47,680 bases of DNA from a virus, in IMG/VR virus record IMGVR_UViG_3300025121_000075, positions 1 through 47,680 of that record. The stretch is one strand, 5' to 3'. Position numbers and translations under genes: made by a program. The notes under the pieces are model-generated. The model searched no databases. It was not told where the DNA came from and was given only the letters and a program-made list of their open reading frames with translations. Positions 15,680 to 23,788 of the stretch are shown one piece after another (position 1 is the stretch's first letter; each line of letters begins with the position of its first letter).

Positions 15680-16121
15680 AAAGACCAGTGGAAGGATCGG
15701 GTTCCAGGGGAGGAAAAAGCCCACTGCCGAAGAGATTGAAAATGCACTGAACCAAGGCCTGCCGCCGGACCCGCTGTCCGGCAAAGTCGGGCAGGATGTC
15801 CAGCCGGTAAAAGTAGCAGAAGAACAAAAGAGCAAAAGAGCAGAAACGCAAGAGATTGATTTGGAAATGATTTCGGTCAGCCGGACCGAACTTCCCCTGG
15901 TGTACGTCCAGCGCTTTGAAAAGCTCTCCAGCCTCTACAAGGAGAAGAAAGGGAAGGGAAGGGTGAAGGGGCTCAAACTGCTGCCCCTGACCCGGACGTT
16001 GCTCATGAAAGAAATCGACGACCGATGCGCACAAGAAGGCCTGGATTTTAAAGCCCAAGAGGCAGCCCAGGTCAAAGCTGCCTGCCTGGCCAAAAAACTG
16101 ATCTACCCGGAGGAAAGATGA
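15669..16121 (+). CDS. Probable ParA partner (centromere-binding) protein
   Basis: 150 residues with an ATG overlapping parA by 11 bases. The N-terminal 60 residues are polar and probably disordered, as in ParA-stimulating partner tails. The C-terminal part is helical and basic. Position strongly suggests the partition partner, though no ParB domain is recognised. The gene itself contains five tandem 8-bp units at 15810-15849 of the same family as the upstream arrays, so a centromere-like element lies inside it. Confidence 0.6.
   Translation: MESKKTSGRIGFQGRKKPTAEEIENALNQGLPPDPLSGKVGQDVQPVKVAEEQKSKRAETQEIDLEMISVSRTELPLVYVQRFEKLSSLYKEKKGKGRVKGLKLLPLTRTLLMKEIDDRCAQEGLDFKAQEAAQVKAACLAKKLIYPEER
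15810..15849. repeat. Five tandem 8-bp units inside the parA-partner gene
   Basis: AAAGTAGC, AGAAGAAC, AAAAGAGC, AAAAGAGC and AGAAACGC follow each other in perfect 8-bp register. They fit the same consensus as the non-coding arrays at 14254-14720, although they encode protein ([13 protein letters not shown]). Confidence 0.85.
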
Positions 16122-17092
16122 TCTCGCAAGAGGCGATGGACAAATATCGGGCAAAGTACCCTAAAGCAACGTTGCAGGATGCCCTGGCGCAATTCCCGGA
16201 GCCGAAGTACCAAGCCAAGCTTGTGACCTACTACTTTAACGTATACGGGCAGGCAAATGGCAAGGAGCAGGAACATCTCCAAGGGGAAAAAGGAAGCCTA
16301 AACAAACAAGTGACCCAGTGGTTGGAAAACAACCCGGAAAGCACTACGGAAGAATTGATCGCCGCTTTCCCGGGTGAAAAGCCCAATTCCCTGAAGCAAT
16401 ACCGTTCCGGGTATATGCAGGTAAAGAAAGGGCGGGACGGGAGGGGCCGGAAGCCCAAAGACCCGGACCAGAACCGGGAAGCGGTGTTTCGGCTGTTGTC
16501 CGTTGCAGACCAGCGTTGGAAATTCAGTGAGGACGTAAAGCTGGCCGATCTTTTCCCGCACTTTCCCCAAGATGCAATTACCCGGTTGGAGGAACTGCAA
16601 AAAGAAAAGGCAGCCCCCAAGAACAGAGACTTGAAAGACTTTTTCCCCAAGCTGTCCACGTCCGCCTTGAGGACCTACCGAGCGGATTGGGAAGAGGACA
16701 AAAGGGTCAAGGCCTTAAAAGAGGAGGAAACCAAAATAGAAGCGCCCAAAGCGGTGGAGGCCAAAGCCCCGGCTTCTCCGGATGCGGTAATAGCCCAAAA
16801 AGGGGTGGAAGAAAAAAAGGCTGAATCGCTAGCAACCACCGAAGTGACCCAGCCGTCCTTTGATGTCCTGGCCCAGATCCTGGTCAAGCTGTTGGTCCAG
16901 GTGGGGGAAGTCTCGGGGAAAATCGATCTGCTGTTGGAGCAGACCAAACCAGCCCAGCCGTCTGCGGATCCCAACCAATTGCTGCAAAGTCTGCTGGGGT
17001 TGCTGGCGAAAAAGGAGGAACCTCCCAAACCGAAGGACCCGTCCAGCGATCTGTTGGACCTTCTCAACCAAGTCTTGAAGAGGAAGCCGTGA
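16118..17092 (+). CDS. Protein with four repeated FP...Y modules, between par and protelomerase
   Basis: 324 residues. The first 200 contain about four repeats of one helical module with a phenylalanine-proline core and a tyrosine near the end: DALAQFPEPK...YYFNVY, ELIAAFPGEK...QYRSGY, LADLFPHFPQDAITRL, and LKDFFPKLS...TYRADW. The middle is lysine-, glutamate- and alanine-rich, and the last 80 residues hold leucine-rich helices, probably an oligomerisation part. The repeats look like small helical DNA-binding units in tandem. It starts with an ATGA overlap on the partition gene. Function unknown; a role in telomere or centromere binding is only an inference. Confidence 0.6.
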   Translation: MISQEAMDKYRAKYPKATLQDALAQFPEPKYQAKLVTYYFNVYGQANGKEQEHLQGEKGSLNKQVTQWLENNPESTTEELIAAFPGEKPNSLKQYRSGYMQVKKGRDGRGRKPKDPDQNREAVFRLLSVADQRWKFSEDVKLADLFPHFPQDAITRLEELQKEKAAPKNRDLKDFFPKLSTSALRTYRADWEEDKRVKALKEEETKIEAPKAVEAKAPASPDAVIAQKGVEEKKAESLATTEVTQPSFDVLAQILVKLLVQVGEVSGKIDLLLEQTKPAQPSADPNQLLQSLLGLLAKKEEPPKPKDPSSDLLDLLNQVLKRKP

Positions 17093-17271
17093 TGGGTAAA
17101 TTGGACCGTATTCGGGAGATCGTTTTTGGTCTGTGGAGCTTCTTTTTTGTGCTCCTTCCGGGGGGGATTGTCCTGGCTGGGATTATCCTTTTGTTCCTGA
17201 TTTTGGTGCTCAACCAGATCTTCCCCGGCAGTGCGGATGCAATCAGCCAATGGATAGCGGAGGAACAGTGA
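17092..17271 (+). CDS. Small membrane protein upstream of protelomerase
   Basis: 59 residues with a hydrophobic helical stretch covering about residues 12-42, enough for one long or two tight membrane helices, then an acidic end. It is coupled on both sides (TGATG at the start, GTGA at the stop). Why a membrane protein lies between partition and telomere genes is unclear; membrane tethering of the plasmid is one possibility. Confidence 0.65.
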   Translation: MGKLDRIREIVFGLWSFFFVLLPGGIVLAGIILLFLILVLNQIFPGSADAISQWIAEEQ

Positions 17272-18299
17272 GCCTAAAGGAACTGGTTGAACAACGGATC
17301 GGGAACCTGTTGCGGTTTTTGAACAAAAACCCGCCCGACTTGGAGATCGTCAAGGAAATCTGCCTGGAGGAGGTCAACTTTTTGCGGTGTTGGAAAAAGG
17401 AGGACGGGTCTTCGATCAGCCTGAACTACCTGGTTAGCACCCTGACCACCTACAGAAACGCCATCAAAGAGCAGATGGGCCCCGATTACAAGGCCCTAGA
17501 AAACCAATGGCGGGAACTCAAGCGCAACCGTCGGCAAGCGGTCGAGGCGGTTTACAAAGACAACCCCGACAAACTTTCAAAGGCGCTCAAGGAAATTGAC
17601 GAGATCCCAGAGATCAAGGCGCTCAAGGAAAAATTGGAACCACAGAACGCACACGGGTACGCTTTACGGTACCTAAAGGCTGAACCGGAATTGATCCAGA
17701 CCTTCAACTCCGAGATCCGCAATCAAATGGTCAAAAGCCAAGAGCACCAGACCGAGCTTGACGAAGAAAACTTCATGGCGACGACCCTTGAGTTTTTGAA
17801 GTCCGAAAGCTTGGTGGAACTGTTTTTGGGCCTGATGGCCGCAACCGGCAGGCGGAATGCGGAGATCATGGAGACCGGAGAATTTACCTTGACCGAGGAC
17901 CCAGGGCCCTACCGCTTTGCGGCCCAATACCGGCTGCTGTTTAAGGGGCAACTGAAGACCAGATCGGTAGAGAAACTGGAAATCTTGATCCCCGTCCTTG
18001 CGCCGGTGGAGTTGGTTTTATCGGCGTTTGACAAGTTTCGGGATGCCATGGCGCAAAAAAAAGAGGAGGGGAAGGCCACCAGAGAATATATTATGTACCA
18101 CTGCCTCCCTATGATCCGGATCAAATATGGCCTGGGGGACGATAAAAAGGTCGAAAAGGTGCGGTCCGTATATGCACACCTGGCCGCCAAAAAATTCAGG
18201 CCAAAAACGGTATCGGAAGACGTCTTTATTGCCGACATTTTGGGCCAGAGGTCCGAGAGCTTTGGTGCCGCTCAATACTACAAAACCGTCACCACCTGA
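17268..18299 (+). CDS. Telomere resolvase (protelomerase), compact form
   Basis: 343 residues from a GTG at 17268 after GGAGGAACA, overlapping the upstream stop. The C-terminal tyrosine-recombinase core has MAATGRRNAEI (catalytic Arg about 195), LLFKGQLKTR (beta-hairpin Lys 230), KVRSVYAHLAAKKF (second Arg about 299) and SEDVFIADILG...QYYK (nucleophile Tyr 337 or 338). TGRR, GQ-KTR and the final YK motif are typical of TelA/TelK/TelN. The enzyme would cut and refold the 82-bp palindrome into two hairpin ends. Odd features are the size (N15 and phiKO2 enzymes are over 600 residues, TelA about 440) and a Gln where the ILGH histidine usually stands. Confidence 0.9.
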   Translation: MSLKELVEQRIGNLLRFLNKNPPDLEIVKEICLEEVNFLRCWKKEDGSSISLNYLVSTLTTYRNAIKEQMGPDYKALENQWRELKRNRRQAVEAVYKDNPDKLSKALKEIDEIPEIKALKEKLEPQNAHGYALRYLKAEPELIQTFNSEIRNQMVKSQEHQTELDEENFMATTLEFLKSESLVELFLGLMAATGRRNAEIMETGEFTLTEDPGPYRFAAQYRLLFKGQLKTRSVEKLEILIPVLAPVELVLSAFDKFRDAMAQKKEEGKATREYIMYHCLPMIRIKYGLGDDKKVEKVRSVYAHLAAKKFRPKTVSEDVFIADILGQRSESFGAAQYYKTVTT

Positions 18300-18304
18300 C
18301 CAAG

Positions 18305-18332
18305 CTGCGGAACGGTGTTTCCTGTTCCGCAG
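18305..18332 (+). terminator. Hairpin after the protelomerase gene
   Basis: CTGCGGAAC and GTTCCGCAG form a 9-bp stem with a 10-base loop just after the stop. No T run follows, so termination is only probable. Confidence 0.5.
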
Positions 18333-18396
18333 GGCCACGAAAAAACCCCACCAATCCCCTTCTTTCTTCGCTCTGCACGAAACCGTTTTTAAAAAA

Positions 18397-18431
18397 TTGC
18401 CTTATATTAACCGTATGGTATTTTAAGGCAA
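18397..18431. promoter_or_regulatory. Telomere-like inverted repeat over the late-operon promoter
   Basis: TTGCCTTA (18397-18404) and TAAGGCAA (18424-18431) form an inverted repeat with a 19-base spacer. The left arm TTGCCTTATAT is identical to 47619-47629 of the telomere palindrome. A promoter-like pair TTGCCT-N16-TATTTT overlaps it. The site may bind the protelomerase or another telomere-binding protein as a regulator of the operon that starts at 18453. Confidence 0.5.
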
Positions 18432-18452
18432 AACTTTTTAAGCGGAGGTTTG

Positions 18453-18662
18453 ATGAATTCTTCTTTTGTCCTCACCGACAAACGACGGCGCAAGCGAAAA
18501 AAATACGGAGACCAGATGTCGGTCTCGGTTGGCCTGACTCTGGACCAAACGATCCGGTCAGCTTGGTCCGCCATGGGGTACCGGTCCCAAGGGGAACTCC
18601 TGCGCAAGCTGGTGGAAATCGGCGCCGAGCAGATGCATCTTGGCCACACGGGGGAAGCTTGA
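18453..18662 (+). CDS. Small basic protein at the head of the late operon
   Basis: 69 residues: a basic start (DKRRRKRKKYGDQ), then MSVSVGLTLDQTIRSAWSAM and a helical RSQGELLRKLVEIGAEQ, which reads like a strand-helix-helix (ribbon-helix-helix) DNA-binding fold. GGAGG precedes the ATG at 18453. As the first gene before portal and terminase it could be a late regulator; a small-terminase role is possible but the size is low. Confidence 0.6.
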   Translation: MNSSFVLTDKRRRKRKKYGDQMSVSVGLTLDQTIRSAWSAMGYRSQGELLRKLVEIGAEQMHLGHTGEA

Positions 18663-20026
18663 ACGCTGCTGGACCAGACAAAAAAGGGGTGCTGGAAGCC
18701 ATCGGCAACCAGGTAGCTCTAAAGGACGGATGGGTTAACCCCGTGTCCGGCTTTGGGGCTGCTGGCTTTGATCCGATGGCCATCACCTTTTTTTCCTGGT
18801 CCGGGACTCTGGACGAACCAACCTTGGAATGGATGTTCCGGGGCAGCTGGGTCGCCAGGAAGATTGTCACGGCCCTGCCTGAATGGGCGACCCAAAACGG
18901 TTTTGAGCTTGAAGGGGAAAACCCGGCGGAATTGGAGCGGATCAAGGCCCAGTTGAAACGGTGGAACGTATTGTCCCTACTCGAAAACCTCGGGACCGAA
19001 GCGTCTTTGTACGGTAGGGCGTACCTCATTGCCTGGGGCAACGACGGTCGGTCGATGGAATACCCTCTGGACGAAAGAAACTTAAGAGGAGAGGTCAAGT
19101 TCCGGGTGATCGGCGGGAAATACCGGTGTTATCCCAGGCTTTGGGGAGACAACTACTTTGACCCGACCACTCTTTTTGAGCCAAAGCTTTATCAGGTCCT
19201 GGACGTTTCCGCCTACGGACAGACGCTCAACTACTTTTGCCACCAAAGCCGACTCCGGGGGATGGACGGGAACTACCTGCCCGAACACCTCAAGGCCCAA
19301 AATTTCGGCGCCGGAGATCCGGTCTTGCAGTTAGTCAACAACGAGATCCGCAACCACGGGGTGGCCACCCAGACCTTGGGGAGTCTGCTCCAGGACTTCA
19401 TCACCAAGAAGCTAAAGATGGGCAACCTCGCCGAGATGTTGACCATGCCCAACGGAGACGCAGCGGTCAGGGAGCGGCTGCGAAAGCTGTCAGAGCTGCT
19501 TTCTATCCACAACATCGCCGCCATCGGTGAAGAAGAGGAATTTGAAAAAATATCCACTTCCATAACGGGGCTGCCAGAAATGTACGGGGTTGTGCGCAAG
19601 GAAATCTCCGGCGCAGCGCATATGCCAGAATCGGTCATCTACGGTAATTCCGCCTCCGGCGGGGCGATCTCCGCCAGTTCTGGCTACCACGACAAAGGAA
19701 ACTGGCTCGACCGGGTCGAGGGGTACCAGGAAAAGCGTTTGGACCCTGTGTTGAGCTGGGTGATCCGGCTGGCCTGTTTGGTCAACAAAGTGGACCCGGA
19801 AAGCATCAAGTACCGGTGGAATACCATCCGTGAGCTGGGGCTAAAGGAAGAGGCGGACATTACGCTGATCCAGTCCCAAGCCCAGAAGGTGGACGCAGAA
19901 ACCGAAGCGATCCGTGCGGGGAAAATGGCACCCAAGGAGACCCTCACCCTGGACCGACCCGGTCACACCCTCAACGAATTGAACACGCCGGGCCCGCAAA
20001 CCTCAAAACTCACGGCGCAGGAATGA
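18659..20026 (+). CDS. Phage portal protein
   Basis: About 455 residues from a TTG at 18659 that overlaps the previous stop (TTGA) after GGGGGAAG. The order WMFRGSWVARKIVTALPEWA, SLYGRAYLIAWG, VPE-like TGLPEMYGVVRKEISGAAHM and ISASSGYHDKGNWLDRVEGY follows the DUF1073/HI1409-type portal family. Portal forms the dodecameric channel at the capsid vertex through which DNA enters. It lies before the large terminase, the reverse of the common order. The last 40 residues are polar. Confidence 0.85.
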   Translation: MNAAGPDKKGVLEAIGNQVALKDGWVNPVSGFGAAGFDPMAITFFSWSGTLDEPTLEWMFRGSWVARKIVTALPEWATQNGFELEGENPAELERIKAQLKRWNVLSLLENLGTEASLYGRAYLIAWGNDGRSMEYPLDERNLRGEVKFRVIGGKYRCYPRLWGDNYFDPTTLFEPKLYQVLDVSAYGQTLNYFCHQSRLRGMDGNYLPEHLKAQNFGAGDPVLQLVNNEIRNHGVATQTLGSLLQDFITKKLKMGNLAEMLTMPNGDAAVRERLRKLSELLSIHNIAAIGEEEEFEKISTSITGLPEMYGVVRKEISGAAHMPESVIYGNSASGGAISASSGYHDKGNWLDRVEGYQEKRLDPVLSWVIRLACLVNKVDPESIKYRWNTIRELGLKEEADITLIQSQAQKVDAETEAIRAGKMAPKETLTLDRPGHTLNELNTPGPQTSKLTAQE

Positions 20027-21465
20027 ACTTGGCTCTCGCTCCAAAAAGTCAGGCGAACCCGGTCAACGACCTTTTGGAGTTCACCAAAAGGACGTTCGGC
20101 AAGCTGGGCCGGGTTTATGTGCCCAATTGGCACCACGAGCTTTTGGCCAAGGAACTCGAAGCCTGGGCCAGGAGGGAGTTCGAGTTTTTGTTTGTGTCGA
20201 TGCCTGCGGGCTACGGGAAAAGTGAATTGATCAGCCGAAGTCTTCCTGCTTGGTTGATGGGCCGTGACCCGGCCACGACGATTATGGCCGCCTGCCATAC
20301 CCAACAAAAGGTGGACAAGTTCAGCGCCGACGTGAAGCGGAAGATCGGCTCGGACGAGTACCGGTCAATTTTCCCCGGTCTCGAAGTGGATCCGGAGTTC
20401 AAAAGGGCGCTTGGGTATTGGCGCAACAATTTCGGCGGGGCCTTTTATGGTTTTGGCACCGGGGCAGCTTGTTCGGGCGACCATGCCAACTGGATCATCG
20501 TTGACGACCCGGTCAAGGGTGACAAACACATCCAAAACCCGCTGAACCGGGAAAAGGACTGGAGTTGGTTCACCGCAGAGATCACCCAACGGGTGATCCA
20601 CGCCGAAGGGAGACCCCAGGTGCTCCTGATGCACACAAGGTGGAACCACGACGACATCGCCGGAAGGATGATCAAGTTGGTCGAAAGGATCCCCAAAAGC
20701 CAAAAGGCAAAATATCGCTTTTTGGTCTTGCCCGCAGTGCTGGACGACCGGACGGTGCGCACCAAGCACTCAGGCGACCCAAGGGGGGTAGGAGAACCTT
20801 TGTGGCCTACGGCCCACAATCTGGACCAACTAAAGGTCGAAGAACTCAGGAACCGCAGGAACTACCAGGCCCAGTTTTTGTGCAACCCGATCACCCCAAA
20901 CGCCGGGATGGTAAAGCGAAGTTGGTTTAAACCAGTAGCCCAAAACGCTTTGGAGCGTGGCCTTTTGTGGCACCGCTATTTTTGGGTTCCGGCGTTGGAA
21001 CCTTCGAGCCTCGACCAGCGGGTGGGGATCTGCGACGCAGCCAAGGACGACCAGGGGCAGGTCTTTTTTAGGATGCCCAGGGCTTTGGATCTGCACTTTG
21101 ACGAAGCGCTGGAGTTGATGCGCCAGTCGGTCAAGGAAGGGGGGATCAAAAAGATCGGCGTTTATGAAGGCCGCCAAAAAAGCACCCTCCTAGAAGACCT
21201 GCTGCGGTTCCCGTCTTTGGTCTCCAAAGTGCGCACCATCTCCGGGTCCGACCCACTCAGCCTTGCAGAACCGGGTTTGGCGGGGAAGTTGTTTTTGGTG
21301 GAAGACCCGCAAAACGAATCTTTTTTGGAGGAGTGCGACCAATGGCAAGGTCGTCTCGATTCCGCAGAGGCTATGATCCGAGCGGTCTCTGGTGCGTTTT
21401 CTTTGTTCCGTTCCCAGCGCTCTGTGCTTGAAGTTTGTTTGTCCAAAATAACCACCCCTGCCTGA
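20023..21465 (+). CDS. terL: Terminase large subunit
   Basis: 480 residues. The ATPase has Walker A MPAGYGKSEL (about 66-75), Walker B WIIVDDPV (about 160) and coupling residues in LLMHTRWNHDDIAGRM. The C-terminal RNase H-like nuclease begins RVGICDAAKDDQG, and the GVYEGRQKS segment probably holds later acidic ligands. It pumps DNA into the prohead and cuts it. It starts with an ATGA overlap on portal. No small terminase subunit was recognised beside it. Confidence 0.9.
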   Translation: MNLALAPKSQANPVNDLLEFTKRTFGKLGRVYVPNWHHELLAKELEAWARREFEFLFVSMPAGYGKSELISRSLPAWLMGRDPATTIMAACHTQQKVDKFSADVKRKIGSDEYRSIFPGLEVDPEFKRALGYWRNNFGGAFYGFGTGAACSGDHANWIIVDDPVKGDKHIQNPLNREKDWSWFTAEITQRVIHAEGRPQVLLMHTRWNHDDIAGRMIKLVERIPKSQKAKYRFLVLPAVLDDRTVRTKHSGDPRGVGEPLWPTAHNLDQLKVEELRNRRNYQAQFLCNPITPNAGMVKRSWFKPVAQNALERGLLWHRYFWVPALEPSSLDQRVGICDAAKDDQGQVFFRMPRALDLHFDEALELMRQSVKEGGIKKIGVYEGRQKSTLLEDLLRFPSLVSKVRTISGSDPLSLAEPGLAGKLFLVEDPQNESFLEECDQWQGRLDSAEAMIRAVSGAFSLFRSQRSVLEVCLSKITTPA

Positions 21466-21472
21466 GAGGACC

Positions 21473-22762
21473 ATGAGCAGCCAGTTCGTTTTGAAACACC
21501 AATCCGTCCCCCCCAGCCTGAGAATCCCGGTGCACAGCAATTTTTCCGGCAGCCCCCAGGCGAGGTTGACCAACTACGACAACCAACCCCACCCGACCCT
21601 TGAAAGGGACGGCGATGGGCAGTGGTTCCTTTTGTTTGCTCCCCAACTGATGGGCAGGCCGGTCGAGGTTTGTGTGTTTGAGGATGCCCCCCTCTTGCCG
21701 GTACTGCCCAGGCTGGAAAACAAGATGATCCCCAACCAATTGAGCAGTTCCAAAATGGTGGGTTGGTTGTCTGGCCTGGGTTGGGTGGGTAAACTCTCCT
21801 GCCTCTTTTTGGCGGCCATCGCCGTTGGTTTTTACCTGGAAAAAAACGGGTCAGAGTTGCTTCCTGCCTTTTGGGCTGGGTTTCCATTTGGGCTTAAGGT
21901 TTTGGTGGCGGCGCTCTTGGGCATCGGGGTGGCCAAGGGTGGGGCCTTGACCGCTTGGTGGTCCCGCTTGAGTGGGGCGAAGCAGACCGCTTTGACTTCG
22001 GCCTTGTTGTTCGGGGGGCTGGTGCTCTCCCACCTGACCGGGTCTGATGCGTTGCCGGTGCTTTACAGCGAGGTAAACGTGGGCCAAGCGGCAGCCAAAA
22101 CGGCCAATGCCCTCAAAAACCCAAGGCAAATCCTCGCCGAAGGTGGGGAAGCCTTGGAAGAGGCCTCCAAGGTGGCCGTCAACGAACAGAAGTTTTTGGA
22201 CCATCCGTTTTTTAAGGACCTGGACCCCTCCATCCGTGAGGACCTGGGGGAACATTACATCTACACCGGTGCGGGGGTGATCGTTCGCTCCGAACCCTAC
22301 GAACCTGCGGAACTCTCAGAAGCGGAGGCCGTCTGTAATCAGATCCCCGGCGGCAGATTGGGGACCCCCGCCGAACTGGAGCAACTCAGCGGCAGCCCCC
22401 TGGTTGGCCTTCGCTACAACCAGGCGGAGAAGGGCGAATGGACTGCCGAGCGGTATTGGTTCGGCCCTGGGGCAGACCACAAACTTTACCACCACAAACA
22501 CCCGGAGACTCGGTTTTTTATGGTCACCGAAAAGGCGGACAGCCTAAGCGGCGAGGACCTCCAGACTTTCGTCAAAGCACGGGGATACGAAACCGGGACG
22601 TTAAACGACCAGCAGATCCAGCGCACCTTGTACCAAGCAGAAAAGCGAAAAGCCCTGGAACAACTACCAGTCGGTACTGATTTGTCCGGCAAGTTCGCTT
22701 GGCTGGATGGGGGGAAAAAGGCCGCTTACCGCTGCATCCTGGGACAGCCGGAGGGGATGTGA
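21473..22762 (+). CDS. Large membrane protein of unknown function
   Basis: 429 residues. The first 100 are soluble. Then come about three membrane helices (about 108-128, 132-153, 165-182), followed by a helical linker and a C-terminal soluble region rich in charged residues. It lies between terminase and another membrane protein, where structural genes would be expected. No endolysin domain is recognisable. It may be a lysis, injection or superinfection-exclusion protein; this cannot be decided here. Confidence 0.65.
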   Translation: MSSQFVLKHQSVPPSLRIPVHSNFSGSPQARLTNYDNQPHPTLERDGDGQWFLLFAPQLMGRPVEVCVFEDAPLLPVLPRLENKMIPNQLSSSKMVGWLSGLGWVGKLSCLFLAAIAVGFYLEKNGSELLPAFWAGFPFGLKVLVAALLGIGVAKGGALTAWWSRLSGAKQTALTSALLFGGLVLSHLTGSDALPVLYSEVNVGQAAAKTANALKNPRQILAEGGEALEEASKVAVNEQKFLDHPFFKDLDPSIREDLGEHYIYTGAGVIVRSEPYEPAELSEAEAVCNQIPGGRLGTPAELEQLSGSPLVGLRYNQAEKGEWTAERYWFGPGADHKLYHHKHPETRFFMVTEKADSLSGEDLQTFVKARGYETGTLNDQQIQRTLYQAEKRKALEQLPVGTDLSGKFAWLDGGKKAAYRCILGQPEGM

Positions 22763-23787
22763 ACCTAAAGCTCAAGGAGTTCTTGCGGCGCATGACCACC
22801 CAACCTACCGACCCCCAAAGGATCCTGGTGTGGATGGGGCTCAATTGGTGTCTGCTTCACCTGACCTTGATCCCAGGACCGGAGCCCTCTCCGCTTCGTG
22901 GCGGGGCCCCGATCTGGATGGATACGCTTGTGGTGGCTTCAATGGCCTTGAGCATCTGCTTGTGGATCTTCTTTAGCGGGGAAAACAATTTATCCCTGGC
23001 CATGCGTATGGCCTATACCGGAGCCACAACGCAGGTCAGCTACATGATCCTGTTTGAGGGCTGGTCCTCCAACTCCGTTCTTTATCAGGCCTTCAGTCTG
23101 CTTTCGATCAACATCCTCGCCGGGTTCGCCCTGACCGGGATCACCCCGGTTCGGCTGTTTGAAGTAACGGCCCCGGAGTTCCAAGGGCTGAGTGCGGCCC
23201 AAAGGGGCTGGGCGAACATCAAGGCAGCATTCCTGGCCCCAGAACTCAGGATCACCCAGGCTTCGGCAATTCGGGGGATCATCTACTGGTATGCGATGCT
23301 TTTGGTGGTGCTGTTGTTGGTGCTGTGGCCGACTCGTGGGCAATCCATGGGCCTGAACGACGTGGTCCAGGGCTGGGTGCTGTGGTCCAACTGGAGGATC
23401 GTTCTTTCAGGCGCCCTGTTGGGGGTTTGCGGGGTTGGTTGGATCAAGCTCAGGTCTGAAAACATCCCCCAAGAACTGGCCCAATCGGTGGGCCTGTTGC
23501 TGCGGGTTTTGGTGGCGCTCTCGGTGTTTTTGATCCTGGGCCAGTATTGGCCGCAATCCCTGACTAGGCCGGAACTTGGGGCAGCGGTGATCATTCTTTT
23601 GGTTTTCCCCCAGGCCTTTGGGGATCTCGAAGATTTTTTGACCAGAAACTTTGGGCTTCTTGCAGCCCGGTCCTTTCGGGCTTTGCCTTTTGTTTTGTTG
23701 TTTTTGATCGGGATCAACGTTTGGATCCCGGTCAACGAGCTGGCCTCGATCTCGGCCGCTTGGGTAAAAGCCCAGAGTTGGAGGTAG
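22759..23787 (+). CDS. Polytopic membrane protein
   Basis: About 342 residues with some eight hydrophobic helices. The GTG at 22759 overlaps the upstream stop and follows GGAGGGG, so it is coupled to the previous membrane gene. No transporter motif is recognised. Two adjacent membrane proteins inside the head-gene block are unusual for a myovirus and suggest a pair acting together. Confidence 0.65.
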   Translation: MNLKLKEFLRRMTTQPTDPQRILVWMGLNWCLLHLTLIPGPEPSPLRGGAPIWMDTLVVASMALSICLWIFFSGENNLSLAMRMAYTGATTQVSYMILFEGWSSNSVLYQAFSLLSINILAGFALTGITPVRLFEVTAPEFQGLSAAQRGWANIKAAFLAPELRITQASAIRGIIYWYAMLLVVLLLVLWPTRGQSMGLNDVVQGWVLWSNWRIVLSGALLGVCGVGWIKLRSENIPQELAQSVGLLLRVLVALSVFLILGQYWPQSLTRPELGAAVIILLVFPQAFGDLEDFLTRNFGLLAARSFRALPFVLLFLIGINVWIPVNELASISAAWVKAQSWR

Positions 23788-23788
23788 C

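Noticed and set aside
18453-18662. Small terminase subunit
   Set aside because: Too short at 69 residues and closer to a ribbon-helix-helix regulator, so not called.
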